A stretch of DNA of 64,000 nt from Heterobilharzia americana. Its lineage: Eukaryota; Platyhelminthes; Trematoda; Strigeidida; Schistosomatidae. Both the position numbers and the translations under genes were made by a program. Shown here piece by piece: positions 1-11,274 of the stretch (the stretch's first letter is position 1; each line of letters begins with the position of its first letter). Below the pieces are notes generated by a model that saw only the letters and a program-made list of their open reading frames with translations, had not been told where the DNA came from and ran no database searches. The stretch spans positions 139,518,786 through 139,582,785 of the forward strand of contig OX104127.1 of the NCBI GenBank assembly GCA_944470555.2, given 5' to 3'.

Positions 1-646
1 TATGTCCTTTGTCTTGTTGCAGAGACTCGAAGATCTACAGACAAAAACCAACAAGTTGACAGAAGAGGCAGGGCAGTGAAGTCGGGACTTCCTTCAGGTG
101 AACGTAGAAAGACACAGGTGATGAAAATACTTAACCAATAACAACAACAAGCACCAATCACCATCAACTGGAGAAACCTAAACGAAGTAGTCTCGTCCGA
201 CTACCTAGGCTGCATCGTTTCAACTACAGGTGGCGGTACAGATGAGGACGTCAAAGCCAGGATCGGAAAGACAGCAAGACAGGCCTCCCTGCATTAATCT
301 GAAATCAGTATGGAGATCTACTGGTCTCAGCACAAAGCGTGAACAACATCCGGCTTCTCAACACTAATATCAGTCAAGTCAGTGCATCTGTGTGATGGTT
401 GAGGGGTTTGGTGCGTTACGAAAAGCATTTCCAACAAACTACAGACATTGATCACTAGCTGCCGCCTACCCTCATTCGATACTGAAGATCAGATGGCGGG
501 AAAGAATCCTGGCCTAGCGACGAATCAACCAAAAAGCTATCGCCCAACAAATATGCAAAGAAAGTGGAGATAGATTGGATGGAGCATTCACTAAGAAGAC
601 CATTTGGGGACATCACGCTCCAGACCAGGTCAGACTGTCGAGTGTA
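1..646 (+). mobile_element. 3' part of an RTE-like non-LTR retrotransposon (copy E), truncated
   Basis: The + strand translates in broken frames as the end of the reverse-transcriptase region and the C-terminal region of the RTE-like family seen complete at 11.2-14.5 kb. Landmarks are the TNKLTEEAG segment near 50, VSTTGGGTDEDVKARIGK near 220-265, and the KKTIWGHHAP-type C-terminus near 590-625. Several stops and small indels show it is dead. It enters from beyond the left edge. At about 646 it stops without the usual 3' tail and runs straight into a Penelope-like fragment on the other strand, so its 3' end was lost. Base for base it is far closer to copy B (30.2-33.5 kb, minus strand) than to copy A. 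Confidence 0.85.
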
Positions 647-1085
647 TCTTTTCATTATCTCCAATCTATTTTGATTGGTTGTCCTACCGACGTGAACTTT
701 GACCTTCTTGTTATTTCTGACTTGTTGATAGATTGGGTCAGTGTCACTATGTCTGTTAATCGCTAACCGATCTGAATACCAAACTCTTAAAGGTTCTTTG
801 GCATTGTTTGTGTTTCTCCTATCTGGAATTTTCACATTTTCCTAGTCAGATTCACGTCAACAGTTGTTGGTATGCACTGAAATGGTCGAAGATATGTCAT
901 GACGTTTCACTGCTGGTTGATGTTCATGTTGACTGACACGAAGTCGACGATCACTCTGTCCGACGTAGTGTTTTTCCCAGTTTCTGCAGTTTATTTTGTA
1001 GATAACGTTGGGTCTGTCTTTCTTTGCTATTGTATCTTTTAACGTGCATAACAGAGAATTAAAAGTCAACTTTGTTGCATGTGTT
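645..1085 (-). mobile_element. Penelope-like element fragment, GIY-YIG endonuclease domain
   Basis: Read on the minus strand from 1069, this encodes a peptide with NVIYKINCRNWEKHYVGQSD and a following R-L-R-V...EH pattern, the GIY-YIG endonuclease module that ends Penelope-like reverse transcriptases. Downstream, 835-650 carries the typical tail with INRHSDTDPIYQ. The two parts lie in different frames. The reverse-transcriptase part is absent. The same family recurs at 36.4, 56.5 and 62.4 kb. The fragment ends at the junction with the RTE copy E. Confidence 0.8.
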
Positions 1086-1430
1086 AGGAATGATATGTAT
1101 GAATATAACTTTTATCATCAATCTGCCATTCCATTTGCTCACACTGGGCTTGGTTGACCACCAAAATGTTTTGATAATTGATTTCATACATGAGGTGTAC
1201 TTCAAATCCTGCCTTTGATATATCTGATTTGCTTCTGTTTCTAATGATGCATCTTAGTTGTTTAATTTCATGATGAGTTCGAATGTACGTGATATTTATG
1301 AGTCATATGGCAAACAGCTAATCACTACTTTTTCTGTCATGAGCACAGCAGGGCACCCAGCTGGAATACCATTAAGCAACACTAACGTATCACAAATTCA
1401 CATGGCCGACGCGTAAAACCCTTGCTGATC

Positions 1431-1570
1431 AAAGTGAAATTAAGATCGGCAGCTGTGTATCTCAGCTCAGTTGGTAAAACACCGGGCGACCGGCCGGAGG
1501 TTGCTGGCTCGAATCCCCCAGTGGCCAGGGTTTTCACCTGACCTTCATTCATCATCCAGTATCAGTAATA
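1431..1570 (+). repeat. tRNA-derived SINE-like repeat
   Basis: The block contains an A-box-like CTCAGCTCAGTTGGTAAAAC near 1461-1480 and a B-box-like GGCTCGAATCCC near 1506-1517, spaced as in a tRNA gene. The cloverleaf does not close and no mature tRNA is evident, so this is a tRNA-derived repeat head rather than a functional tRNA. It is followed by a short AT-rich tail with AATAATAATAATGACAATA. No hammerhead core was seen next to it. Confidence 0.55.
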
Positions 1571-3759
1571 ATAATGACAATACTGTCAACAGATTTTGAA
1601 AAGATTTCCGCATAACTGATACTGCTGCATAGCCTCAGCTTATTCATGAAAACTACAGAATTAGTTACAGTGTGGATTGGATACAGACTACCGGCAAAAT
1701 GTTTCTAAATCTTTACACTGATTAAGATCTAACCCTCAGAAGATCGACTGCAGTTAATAATGTAGAATGGAAAAGGTTGCAGTTTGTCAGGTATTTCATC
1801 ACGTTTTCAAAGTGGCTATCAACTTCTTTGGCCATAGAGCTGAGGAATGTGAAATCAAATCTCAGCTAAAGTTTAGGCTGACTTTGGTTACTGGTACAAT
1901 GTCTAGGCTGAAGTATTTCAGTAGAAAGATGGAGCTGGATTAGCATAAAATGGAATATTCAGGTAGTCGAACACGCTATTGGAGTATCGTTTGGTTTCCG
2001 CACCTTAAATGTCTTGTAGCCCAGTTACTGATATCATCGCAAAGCGACTTGAATACATTAAAAGGTCGAGAAATAAACCCTCGCTTTTGGTACTTCGATA
2101 TACTTGTTCATCGTGCACGCTAAATCCATCACTTTTCATGCTAGTGCAGAAACTTACCAAAGTAAAGGAAAGTTTAAAATGCAGAATAGCATGGATAAAC
2201 TGTAGATATGTGCGCGTGGACAGACTTCCTTGTAAAACACCTTTGAATAGTGTTAACGGATAATTATGGTTCTTTAGATATTAGTAATAAGTGAATTACA
2301 ACTTGTTATTATGTGCACAGGCTACGGAAGTAGGCCCTTCAAGTATGTTTTTTGAAATATGATCTCTAAGGAGTTTCAAAAGATCAAACTTTTTCCTTCA
2401 CCACTCAAATGATATTTTCTTTCTATTACTACTGCTTTCTCTACTGACTTTTTACACTGACCAGCATTTTAGTAGTTGAACTTAGTTCTCTTAATGTGTT
2501 GCTACCGAAGCGGTTACTGGTTAACTTCTGAATAAAATGTTCATGCCTACTGAATGGCAAAAAAAGAAAATGTGTTCAATAATTGAGTGAATTTTAGTGA
2601 TATGCATTGTATACTTTCCAGCACTAGTCACTGTATTTGTTAAAGTGATACATATAATCAGTTTCACATTGTCAAGTTAGTCTCCTAAATGACTGTGGGA
2701 AATTGGGTCAACAGTATACAGTAACTAACTATCGAAATTAGTTATCACTGCGGACATACTTTTCTTTATCTGCTTTAGCCATATTGTGGTCAATCTTTTT
2801 CCTACACAAGAAATTATTTTAGGAGAAAACTACCATGTAGTGCCTTATTTATGACAAACTGACTGGTAGGAAGAGCGAAATGAATCCTACGGAAATAATT
2901 TGTCTCTACAGCCATCGTGAATTTCTTGTGCACTTCTAACCGTGATATCAGAAGTTTAATAATTTTAGCTATAGGAACTTTAGATAGCCTGTCAGAGTGA
3001 AGAATTTTGCCGTGACCGTAAAGGCTAACATTGGAAGATGTCAGAGTATTGGACAGTATAATCATTCAACAAAACCAATTTATTACCGAACACACTGTGT
3101 TATTTCGAATACTTTATGGCATCACTAGATATAACTTACATCAGCATAAATTTTAGTGTATTTAAAACAAGATAAGTTTAACGTTTTTCCCTTTGATGGC
3201 TCGAAATTCAACAATATTTCACCTAGATCGACACAAATAGTGTTTACAACTTATTTTTAACCCGTACTGTACCTTTTAAGACTTTTTAAAAGCATTCCTT
3301 CAAATCATGACAAAACTCATACACATAAATTTAAAAAATGCTTACTGAGATTAAATGCATGCGCTGTCCAGTACCAGTTATGAAAACAGTCAATGTAAAC
3401 AGTCTTGTCTGTACAGTCTCATTCACTAGGGATCGTCCTTATGTACATGGATTTATCAACTGTCACGTAATGGGAATTGGTAACTGACTTTGAAACTGGA
3501 GATGCGTATCTGTAACAATTGGCAGGTGAATATGCTTTTGTTAAGTGACAGAAAGGCGAGATCAACGTAGAACCCCACACACGTGCTTCCGTTCAGGTTG
3601 CCACACTTCACGGAAGCATCCAAAGAACAAGTGGATAGGAAAGGCTGATATCAAAGCAGATCAAGGTGTATGGATGAAGGAAATTTAAAAATGAAGGTTA
3701 GTCAAAACATTCAGCATCCAAGAGATACCAAAGAGTGAATACATCTGCCCCGCTGTGAC
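1571..3759. other. No recognisable gene or repeat
   Basis: AT-rich DNA with only short chance open frames, the longest being 84 codons from 2009. I see no splice-bounded exon or domain-like protein and no repeat shared with the rest of the window. Confidence 0.5.
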
Positions 3760-4250
3760 CGGTTTTCAGTCATTTCACCAAAAGTCCTCGATCACCAATC
3801 CCTGTTGACTCGGGGACCTCAGCTAGGTAGTCTACACTTTCATATACAGCTCAGAATAAGAGTCAAACTGTTTCACATCTTGGCCTGACCACTCTGAGCT
3901 CTCTTCCAAAATAATCTAATTAATCTTAACATAGTGCATAGAGGTACGTAGTGGCTTGACACGCTTAGCCCGTGTCCGAGCCACCTTAGTCGATGAAGGT
4001 TCATAACCACATCAGTTGACTCGCTTTCCCTGCTTAGTACCCTTCACTTATCTTCAACACAGCTCACACGGTGGTTCCACCATACGCGACCAATGGTGTG
4101 ATGACACCTGTAATCCAAAACTTGCAACCATTTCTTATCTTCTGCTTTTAACCTCCCTCTCCCAGCTGCATAAGGGGACAGAACGAACTGCAGCGATTGA
4201 TCGGAAGCCGTCAGCTTGAGTTCGTACTTACTGACAGGTGCGAGTAAATA
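3760..4250 (-). mobile_element. Decayed fragment of RTE-like family 2
   Basis: Stretches such as the one near 3990-4035 (GATGAAGGTTCATAACC, then CAGTTGACTCGC) match the corresponding part of the better preserved minus-strand copy at 53040-53080 (GATTAAGGTTCATAAGC, CAACTGATTTACC). The region near 3860-3880 matches its ATCTTGGCCTGACCAC counterpart. No open frame of the element survives. The limits are approximate, and the part after 4100 could belong to another repeat. Confidence 0.45.
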
Positions 4251-6429
4251 TTTCCTCCTTAGTCTGTGATGAAAGATGCTTAATTAATCATCAGAAATTC
4301 ATTTATTTAAAGGCTTCAATTATTATATTAGCCACATGTATATCATCATTTAATAAGGTTAATTTCTAGTCTCAACAAGTGTTCCAAGACAAGATTACAG
4401 ATTTCTCTATGTTTTCTTAAATGGTTCTCACAGTATTTGTATTGACAGTGATTTCAGATATTTTAACAGTAGTATCGATAATAAATGTTGATATCTTTTA
4501 AAGTCTATTTTTAGTTATATGCGTGCATACACTTAAACTAAAAAACAAGTACCTTTTAATAGTTTTAACATTCCCTACACATTTACTTAACTATTCAGTA
4601 AGTTGCTAACGTGATAATTTTGCCTCTTGAAGAAGTAATACACTGGTCTTGGTGATGATAAACTGTCTATTCTTCAAAGATTTACAGTAATAAAACAATG
4701 TAATGCATACCAAGACGTGTGAGATCATCGAAGTACTTGATATTCTCATTGATAGATGAAGAATTAAAAAGCACAATTTCAAAGCAGTCTTGACACACTT
4801 CACATTCTAGAATCGTACTGCTATCTCCATGAAAATTTCTGTATACTTCTGAAAAGTGGTCGTCATTTCTTCTATATTGTTTTGGTTAAGTATTTAGAGT
4901 CAGCTTTGAACAGAATCTAAGACTGAATGACATGCTACTCACTTATTTATTCACTGCATGTTTGGGTTCACTAAGAATCCGACAGTACGCACTGCAATAA
5001 ATTTGTAGGGCTCACTAGGGTGATAATTCGCCTTAAACTCGTTTAACTTTGTTTCTGTGTTGTTTCAGAGTTTCAGCAAATAATTTTTCACCCAAGAATG
5101 ACAGTGTCCGAATGTCATACTAAATATGGTATTTCAATATCATGCGAATATGATCTGTTTATACCAGTACACTGAGCGGAAGAGTAAGATAGACTGAAAA
5201 AAGAAACAAGTATTCATGTTTATAAAACCCAAATAACAATAAAATCTGTTTTTTCTACGCTTGAAAGTAATTAAAGTATTTCCAAGAGGTTTGCAGGGTA
5301 TAGCTACTTGTTGTATCAGTTTAACTGTTTCAGTTCTTCATTAGTAACATATATTTTCAGTCATTATCACATGCTTTTCCACTCAAAAATCTACACGTAT
5401 ACTAGATATTTCTACTAATAGGCAGAAATGCTAACACGGATTTTGAAGTAGGAAATAATGAATTGCTCACAAATTTTGTTTTAACTAACAAGAGATAATC
5501 CTTGTTGTATTTAATGCAAAACCACTTGTTTATTAGGGAATAATTGTAATATGAGTTCAACAACTCGTGTTTAATAAAGTTTATATACGCCTAAATTACT
5601 CATAGATGGAATTATACTACTATAGAGTTTGATGGGAATTTCGTGTTCTGTTTATTCATTTGTTAGAAAACTGGCTATGTAACAAACTAATACAGCTATT
5701 TATTGTGTGTAGTCACCTTCCGTAGCCGTATATAGATGCCTAGTTACGTACAAAGCTGAGAATCTTCCAACAAACGTTCAAAATAGGATGAAATTCACAC
5801 ACGTAACAGCCTATTTCATGCACCAGAAAATATCTTATTGCAGAATTAAAAATTAGTAATCGTAAAGCGATATATTTCAAAAACACGAATTAGTGACAAA
5901 AAATTAATTCGAACGAAATGATATCAAGTCTTTTTTTTACATAGTTTTATGCAAATATGCATTATTGAAAAGTAGCTGACATAAAGAAATTTTGAACAAA
6001 AGTTTGGTGTGATTATCACAGGAAGGTAAGCGGTTGAAACATAACGTGTTGTAAAGAGGAAGCAAACTATATCAAGCAGTTATGTCTTATGGACATGCCC
6101 AGTGTTAAAACTACTGACAATTAGCAAAATACATGTATCGTGTGAATTCAGTGTGGTAACTGAATTAAGATAAATATGTACAGACTAACAACTCTGATCT
6201 TTGCCTTATTTTTCAGTTGTGATGCAAAATAGTAAACCAAAAAGACGTACACCCTAGTGAAGGTGTTTTAACACTTTGCTTAAAAAAATACTCTCCCCAT
6301 ATAAGCTAAGCATAAATTACTAGAACAACACCAGATGTATATATAACTGCGAAGTCTGCCGGGTCCCTCTGTGTTGTACATCAAGACTAAGTTAAATGAT
6401 GACCTCACGTCAAGGAACTAAATTAATGG
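4251..6429. other. No recognisable gene or repeat
   Basis: Very AT-rich. Only chance frames under 70 codons occur, and I see no splice-bounded exon, SINE head or LINE similarity. Confidence 0.5.
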
Positions 6430-6665
6430 AATGCGTTAAGATATCAAGCTAGATTGAGTGGAGAATGCAAAACCAAAACGTGGCACCAGTTGAAAAAATC
6501 CTTGACTATGGCTCTGAATTGTTTGAGGAGATGCCGACTTCCTGGTTGGGGACCGCGAGACAATAAGAATCAGTGGTTGAGGACTCTTGATGACATAGCT
6601 GAAAGTCAGTCACAGTGGTCCAAATGTATTCACTCTTTGTCGTTTTATAAGGCATAAATAATCAT
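6430..6665 (+). mobile_element. 3' coding end of RTE-like family 2
   Basis: A 67-codon open frame at 6454-6657 reads KTWHQLKKSLT...CRLPGWGPRDNKNQWL...QWSKCIHSL. It is collinear with the C-terminus of the minus-strand copy near 52960-52760 (TWHQCMKSLT...CRLSGWGPQDKRNQWL...QWRRCIHTI). It is therefore the last part of a 5'-truncated non-LTR retrotransposon in + orientation. The W-G-P-R/Q-D and QW..CIH motifs are family-specific landmarks rather than catalytic residues. Confidence 0.75.
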
Positions 6666-7069
6666 AGTAACCTTTGTCTTCAGATTGTTTATTCTCTCAC
6701 ATAACTTTGCCTACTTTGATATTACTCTTTTTCTATCCACCGGCCCATGGAATGGTACTGTGAAGGGTGATAATTTGAGGCAATGCACTTTTGTGAGAGG
6801 TTCTATGTTGGCTTTTTTTTTCTGTGCGTGTGTGAATGAAGTATGATGATTGATTCATTCATTAATGCAAACCTACTGAAGGTGTTTTCTGAGACATTTT
6901 TATCATTAGTCCACTAACTAAGATATTCACAGTTTGCATTGGTTGGTCACGGGAGTGCAACCAATTTCATGTTGTCTAGTCCCGAGTGCAGATCGAATCC
7001 TATCGATCATATGTGCAATGCGGCGACCAAGCTAGGAAGCTCAGCATCGTGGTGCACATTAGATATTAG
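6666..7069. other. Unannotated spacer
   Basis: May include the 3' untranslated part of the preceding retroelement. Nothing else is recognisable. Confidence 0.4.
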
Positions 7070-7258
7070 TTGGTTGCAGGCAGTAGGCCCGAATAGTTGA
7101 GTGGTAAAGTCGCTGACTACAACACTGGTTGACGCGGGTTCCAATCTCAAGCAGGACATCAGTTCCGTCGAGGTTGCAGATACGTTTTGCTGACGAGTCC
7201 CAAAAAGCACGAAACCTAGGTCCAGGGCTTCCTGCCGATTACCTCCAACCAACTAATA
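7070..7258 (+). repeat. tRNA-headed SINE, family 2, with hammerhead-like core
   Basis: The tRNA-like head has an A box near 7091-7106 (GAATAGTTGAGTGGTAAA) and a B box near 7136-7146 (GCGGGTTCCAATCTC). About 45 bp further on is a hammerhead-type core: CTGACGA at 7190-7196, GAAAC at 7211-7215 and a GTC triplet at 7220-7222. Related copies lie at 22.25, 24.0, 27.06, 43.99 and 55.74 kb. All share the tail CCTGCCGAT.ACCTCCA. I name the families only by number within this window. Confidence 0.7.
7184..7228 (+). ncRNA. Hammerhead ribozyme-like motif (SINE family 2)
   Basis: The layout fits a minimal type I hammerhead. The core is CUGACGA (position 7, here C, is tolerant), then a stem II GUCC/GCAC with one mismatch, then GAAA. 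Stem III is ACC/GGU closed by a 2-nt loop, followed by the cleavage triplet GUC. Stem I pairs GUUUUG with CAGGGC only through several G-U wobbles. All invariant core residues are present, so weak stems rather than core loss would limit activity. Confidence 0.55.
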
Positions 7259-7260
7259 TC

Positions 7261-8959
7261 CACAGTTTGACAGATTTGTATTATTGCTACTAGATTATAA
7301 CTGAAGATGAAATGAAAATCTGGTTTGCATCAAGATTCTGATGTGGAGGTAGCTGGCTCAGTTTTTTATCAGTATAAAAATAATAAGAAATACGGATGAA
7401 TTGTATAAATAAACTGTGACAAAAATTTTGAAAATTATCATAAATATATGCACAAATCTTTAGAGCATAGTTTTCATTCTCTGCTTATCAGAGCTTGAAA
7501 GAATGATCCTTAATCACACTAATATTGTGATAAATATCCTGATTGATTGGAATTAAAAAATAACATAATAAATCGTCTTGAAAAAGTCAAAATTTTAATT
7601 TTCTGTGAACATTAACTCTCGAATAAATAAAAACTCAGAGTATACCGTTAACAGGTAAAGTTAATAAGTTTTTTTTGATAACTAATATTTTAATAGAATA
7701 CCGCGCAATTTATGAGTAGATTTGTAAATTATAACACTCATATTTTGAGTTTATCTGGAATGATAAAAAGACTCCAATATCAAGCCTCTTTCCAACTACT
7801 ACCTTCAACTAATCAGTTAAAGATGCAATACATATATCGATTGTATAGCTATGCCTTTACATTAAATTCTAATGCCCAATATATAAAATAAATTAATGAT
7901 ATTGCCTAATTTATTTTACTTGTTTCTTACGAAGACCTATCCATAGACACTAGTCAAAGTAGCCGTATATAATATAACACAGTCTGTGTATAAGGGATAA
8001 AGGTAATTCGCCATTAACCTTCAGCTATTTACTTATAATGCCTATAATTCATCATTTCTAGTAAATAATAAAAAATTACGTTATAAAAATTAATTGAATA
8101 TTACAAATTATTACCATGTTATAGTGTGTAATAAGTTTACCGAAATCTTTATCAGAAGACGTAAACCGCTGAAGCCTTTTTCAATCAATCCTTTGTTCTA
8201 AAGTTTCAGGAAAAAACACGTGAATTAACGTGTAAATATCAGATTGGTTGAAGGGATAAAAATCAATATAATGTTCACATCTAGAAATGTCTAAAAATAG
8301 CCAAAGCCATTGTAAATATGTATAAACCTTTTATTTTGTGTCTATTTTTGACTTTGTTATACACCTAGTATTATCTTATCGCCTTCTCCATTTATCTATA
8401 AACTGAGCTATCATCAAGACGTGGAATCTAAAGTTTATTGTTCAAGCGTCTATGATAACAAGATTATAAAATTACATCATTACATTTTGTCCAGAAATAA
8501 AATTATTCTAAATTCATTAAATTATCTATTTCTAGTCAGTTAACTGTCTTTGGGCAAAAATTCTAATTTCCGTTCTTCTCATCATCTGAATTACTTACTC
8601 GTTGAAATGTGAAATTCTTGATTTCACTGTAATTTTCCATTACTTTTGTATAAAACAGGAAGTCAGAATGTAGATTAAACGCAAACGTTAGCAGTACCGC
8701 AGAATTTCTAATGACAGATGATAGTATTGCTTTATATGTTAAAATAAATTACATGGAGTACTTGGGGTCATAAGAAATGCATTCAATCGAACTTGCTTAA
8801 ATTCTCACTGACAAACATATACGTGATGCAACTTGAAATAAAGCATTTCTTTATTCTCAGCGGGTTTTTCACTACAAATGGAAATAAGCCAGAAAATAAC
8901 TGAAAACCTAGAAGTTTTGGATATCTATTTCATCCCAGTTCCAGATTTTATAACAGTAT
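7261..8959. other. No recognisable gene or repeat
   Basis: Extremely AT-rich, with no open frame above about 60 codons that looks coding and no repeat shared with other parts of the window. Confidence 0.5.
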
Positions 8960-8964
8960 GCATT

Positions 8965-9066
8965 TACAACCCCATGAAAAGTGGAACCCAGGACCCTCAG
9001 GTACTGTGGTGACTATGATAGCACTCAACCACTGAGTCAGAATTCAATGGCCCACATTTTTTAACT
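8965..9066 (-). repeat. tRNA-like head of SINE family 3
   Basis: On the minus strand it reads CCATTGAATTCTGACTCAG then TGGTTGAGTGCTATC, and ends with GAGGGTCCTGGGTTCCAC. These are the A-box and B-box parts of the family seen more completely at 38.2, 48.7 and 54.9 kb. The hammerhead part is not recognisable here. Confidence 0.5.
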
Positions 9067-10530
9067 TCTATCGATTCAGGATAGTGTGATCGTTTCTCAT
9101 TAGAACTTTGGAAGTTCATACCTGAGCAACTCATTAGTAAGCACCAAATCTTTATTTCATGAAGAGCTTTGCAGGAAATTGAATAATTTTAGTCACATTT
9201 GCTTCAGTTTTTCCTTAGTATTAACATTTCAGAAAGATATTCACGTCTCCATTTTAGTGTTTTTCGATAATTGTTCCACAGTGAAATAGTATTATTTATC
9301 AATAAGTTTCCAAGCAGAATTTATTACTGACAATTCTATTGAGGTAATCACAGAAATCTTTTATCTAGTGTTAGTGTTTCTACTGTTTTTTTTCATTCTT
9401 GTCTTTGCATCATTTATATGACGTGTCAGGTATTGATTAGATAAACAAAGCTTCATATATCAGCCTTTATCTCTGTCTACTCAAGTTACTTTCTAAAATT
9501 TTCGCTCTCTCCCATCCTATTATATGATTGTGTGTGATAGCATGCAAGGCTGTGACTGACCTCTTTCCTACATTTCTTATCTTGTTGTAGCCTTTCATTT
9601 TACATTTAGCCAGATTTCTATATTCTGCTAACTTGGTTGAGCTGGTTAGCTAGCTAACCTATTTATTTGACCTTATAATTATTGTAAGGAATTTGGTACA
9701 CCAAAATGTTTAAATCAATAAGTTCAGTAGGTTCCACCCGTTGACACAGTTTGTCTCTAAAGGAGGTTTCAGGTCTAAACACCACTCTAATCTAGGCTAC
9801 ATTCAGAGATTTACGTAGGACTCCTGATGTCTTTCTATGTGTGGTAAAACTACAGAGGTTTTACAATATTTCCCAGGGTTTGATCATTAACTCTATTCAT
9901 GTCTTCAACTGTATTATTAGCTGTATTCTTCCTACTACTTCGGATTTGTTTGTGGATAAACTCACGTGGATAGAACCATGAGAATCAGATCAGAAATTTG
10001 TTTGACTACCTTAATAGGACAAAGAGCTCTAATTTCTGTTAAAAACTTCATCAGTAAATAACATTTCAGTGTGCGATATATACAAAAAAGGGTCCTAATG
10101 AAGTTTTACCCCATCAGTGCCCAAATTCTACTTTTATATTGACATTTAAAGCTGTTTTCCTCTGGTCTTGTACTTTTTGGTAGATAGTACCTAAAATCTG
10201 GTTTGGCAGTTAATCTTGAACCCTTATTTTTACTCCCTGTGTTATTATTGTACTGTAGCTTCCTTCCTTATCCAATCGTCAACATTTTCCGACTTCACTG
10301 TGATAGATAAAACGTATTGGCAATGAGACCAAGGTTCAAAGTCTTATAATTTCTAGATGCTTATTTCTGCGTAGACTGGAATTAGGACGTTTCTTCTTTA
10401 CTGGTTACCTGCTATACTCTGAATGGTGGCACTGCCTGTAAAAAACATCATCACAGCACCTGACTTCTCAAAATGATGCTAGTGAACAACAAAGTAGCTT
10501 CTTCGGAAATAACTACTTCAATGTGGAGAT
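9067..10530. other. No recognisable gene or repeat
   Basis: AT-rich single-copy-looking DNA with short chance frames only. Confidence 0.45.
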
Positions 10531-10640
10531 GTGGTTCACTTGCCTTAGCACTTAACTTGAAGTAGTGGTCCCAAGGTTCAAACCTAGTTCTATCCACTCT
10601 GGTCTGTAAACCCGTAGTACAAAAGCCCTTACATACTAAG
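10531..10640 (+). repeat. Possible tRNA-like SINE head
   Basis: TGGTTCACTTGCCTTAGC near 10538 resembles an A box and AAGGTTCAAACCTAG near 10584 resembles a B box. The match is weak and no ribozyme core or sister copy was found. Confidence 0.3.
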
Positions 10641-10660
10641 TATCACTGATGGCCTAGAGG

Positions 10661-11230
10661 AAAATCTTGTAACTAAATTGAGTCGCGTTACAATTTTTAT
10701 TATGAACCATATAGTCAAACATGAAAATTTGTCACATTACTATCCTCATGACTTCCCACGTACAACCTGTTGATTACTTTATAATGTTATACTGGTAGTC
10801 GTAGTCGAAGATTTCAATATCAGTCTGAGTACTATCTACAGTATTGCTTGATAAAGTCATGTGTGAATGTGTACTAAATATGACATGTGTACTAAAATCG
10901 AAAATTTTGGAAGCTGAAACTTAAACTTAATGAGAAATAGATAGGGCTAAAGAAATGCTCACAACCTGAAATGTAAATAAATATTTACTGCGTTACATAA
11001 GTTATTTATAAACAGTGATTAAGATAATGAAACAAAATGATTTTTGAGTTGACTGGTCGTAACAAAAATTAAATTTTGCAACCACTTATACCCTACAACT
11101 AATTTTGTAGAAAACTGGGTAGGTGTTTCGACAGGTGTTAGTCTGATCCTTTTTACAAACTGGCTTCTCTGTCTACTTCAAATACTAATTCTTCATAGAT
11201 AAAGACTAAAATTATTAAGATCAGTTTAGC
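10661..11230. other. No recognisable gene or repeat
   Basis: AT-rich flank of the RTE copy A insertion, with no exon-like segment. Confidence 0.45.
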
Positions 11231-11240
11231 TTGATCAATA

Positions 11241-11274
<34 letters not shown>

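Noticed and set aside
1461..1520. Possible functional tRNA gene
   Set aside because: A and B boxes are present but the acceptor and anticodon stems do not close; it is a SINE head.
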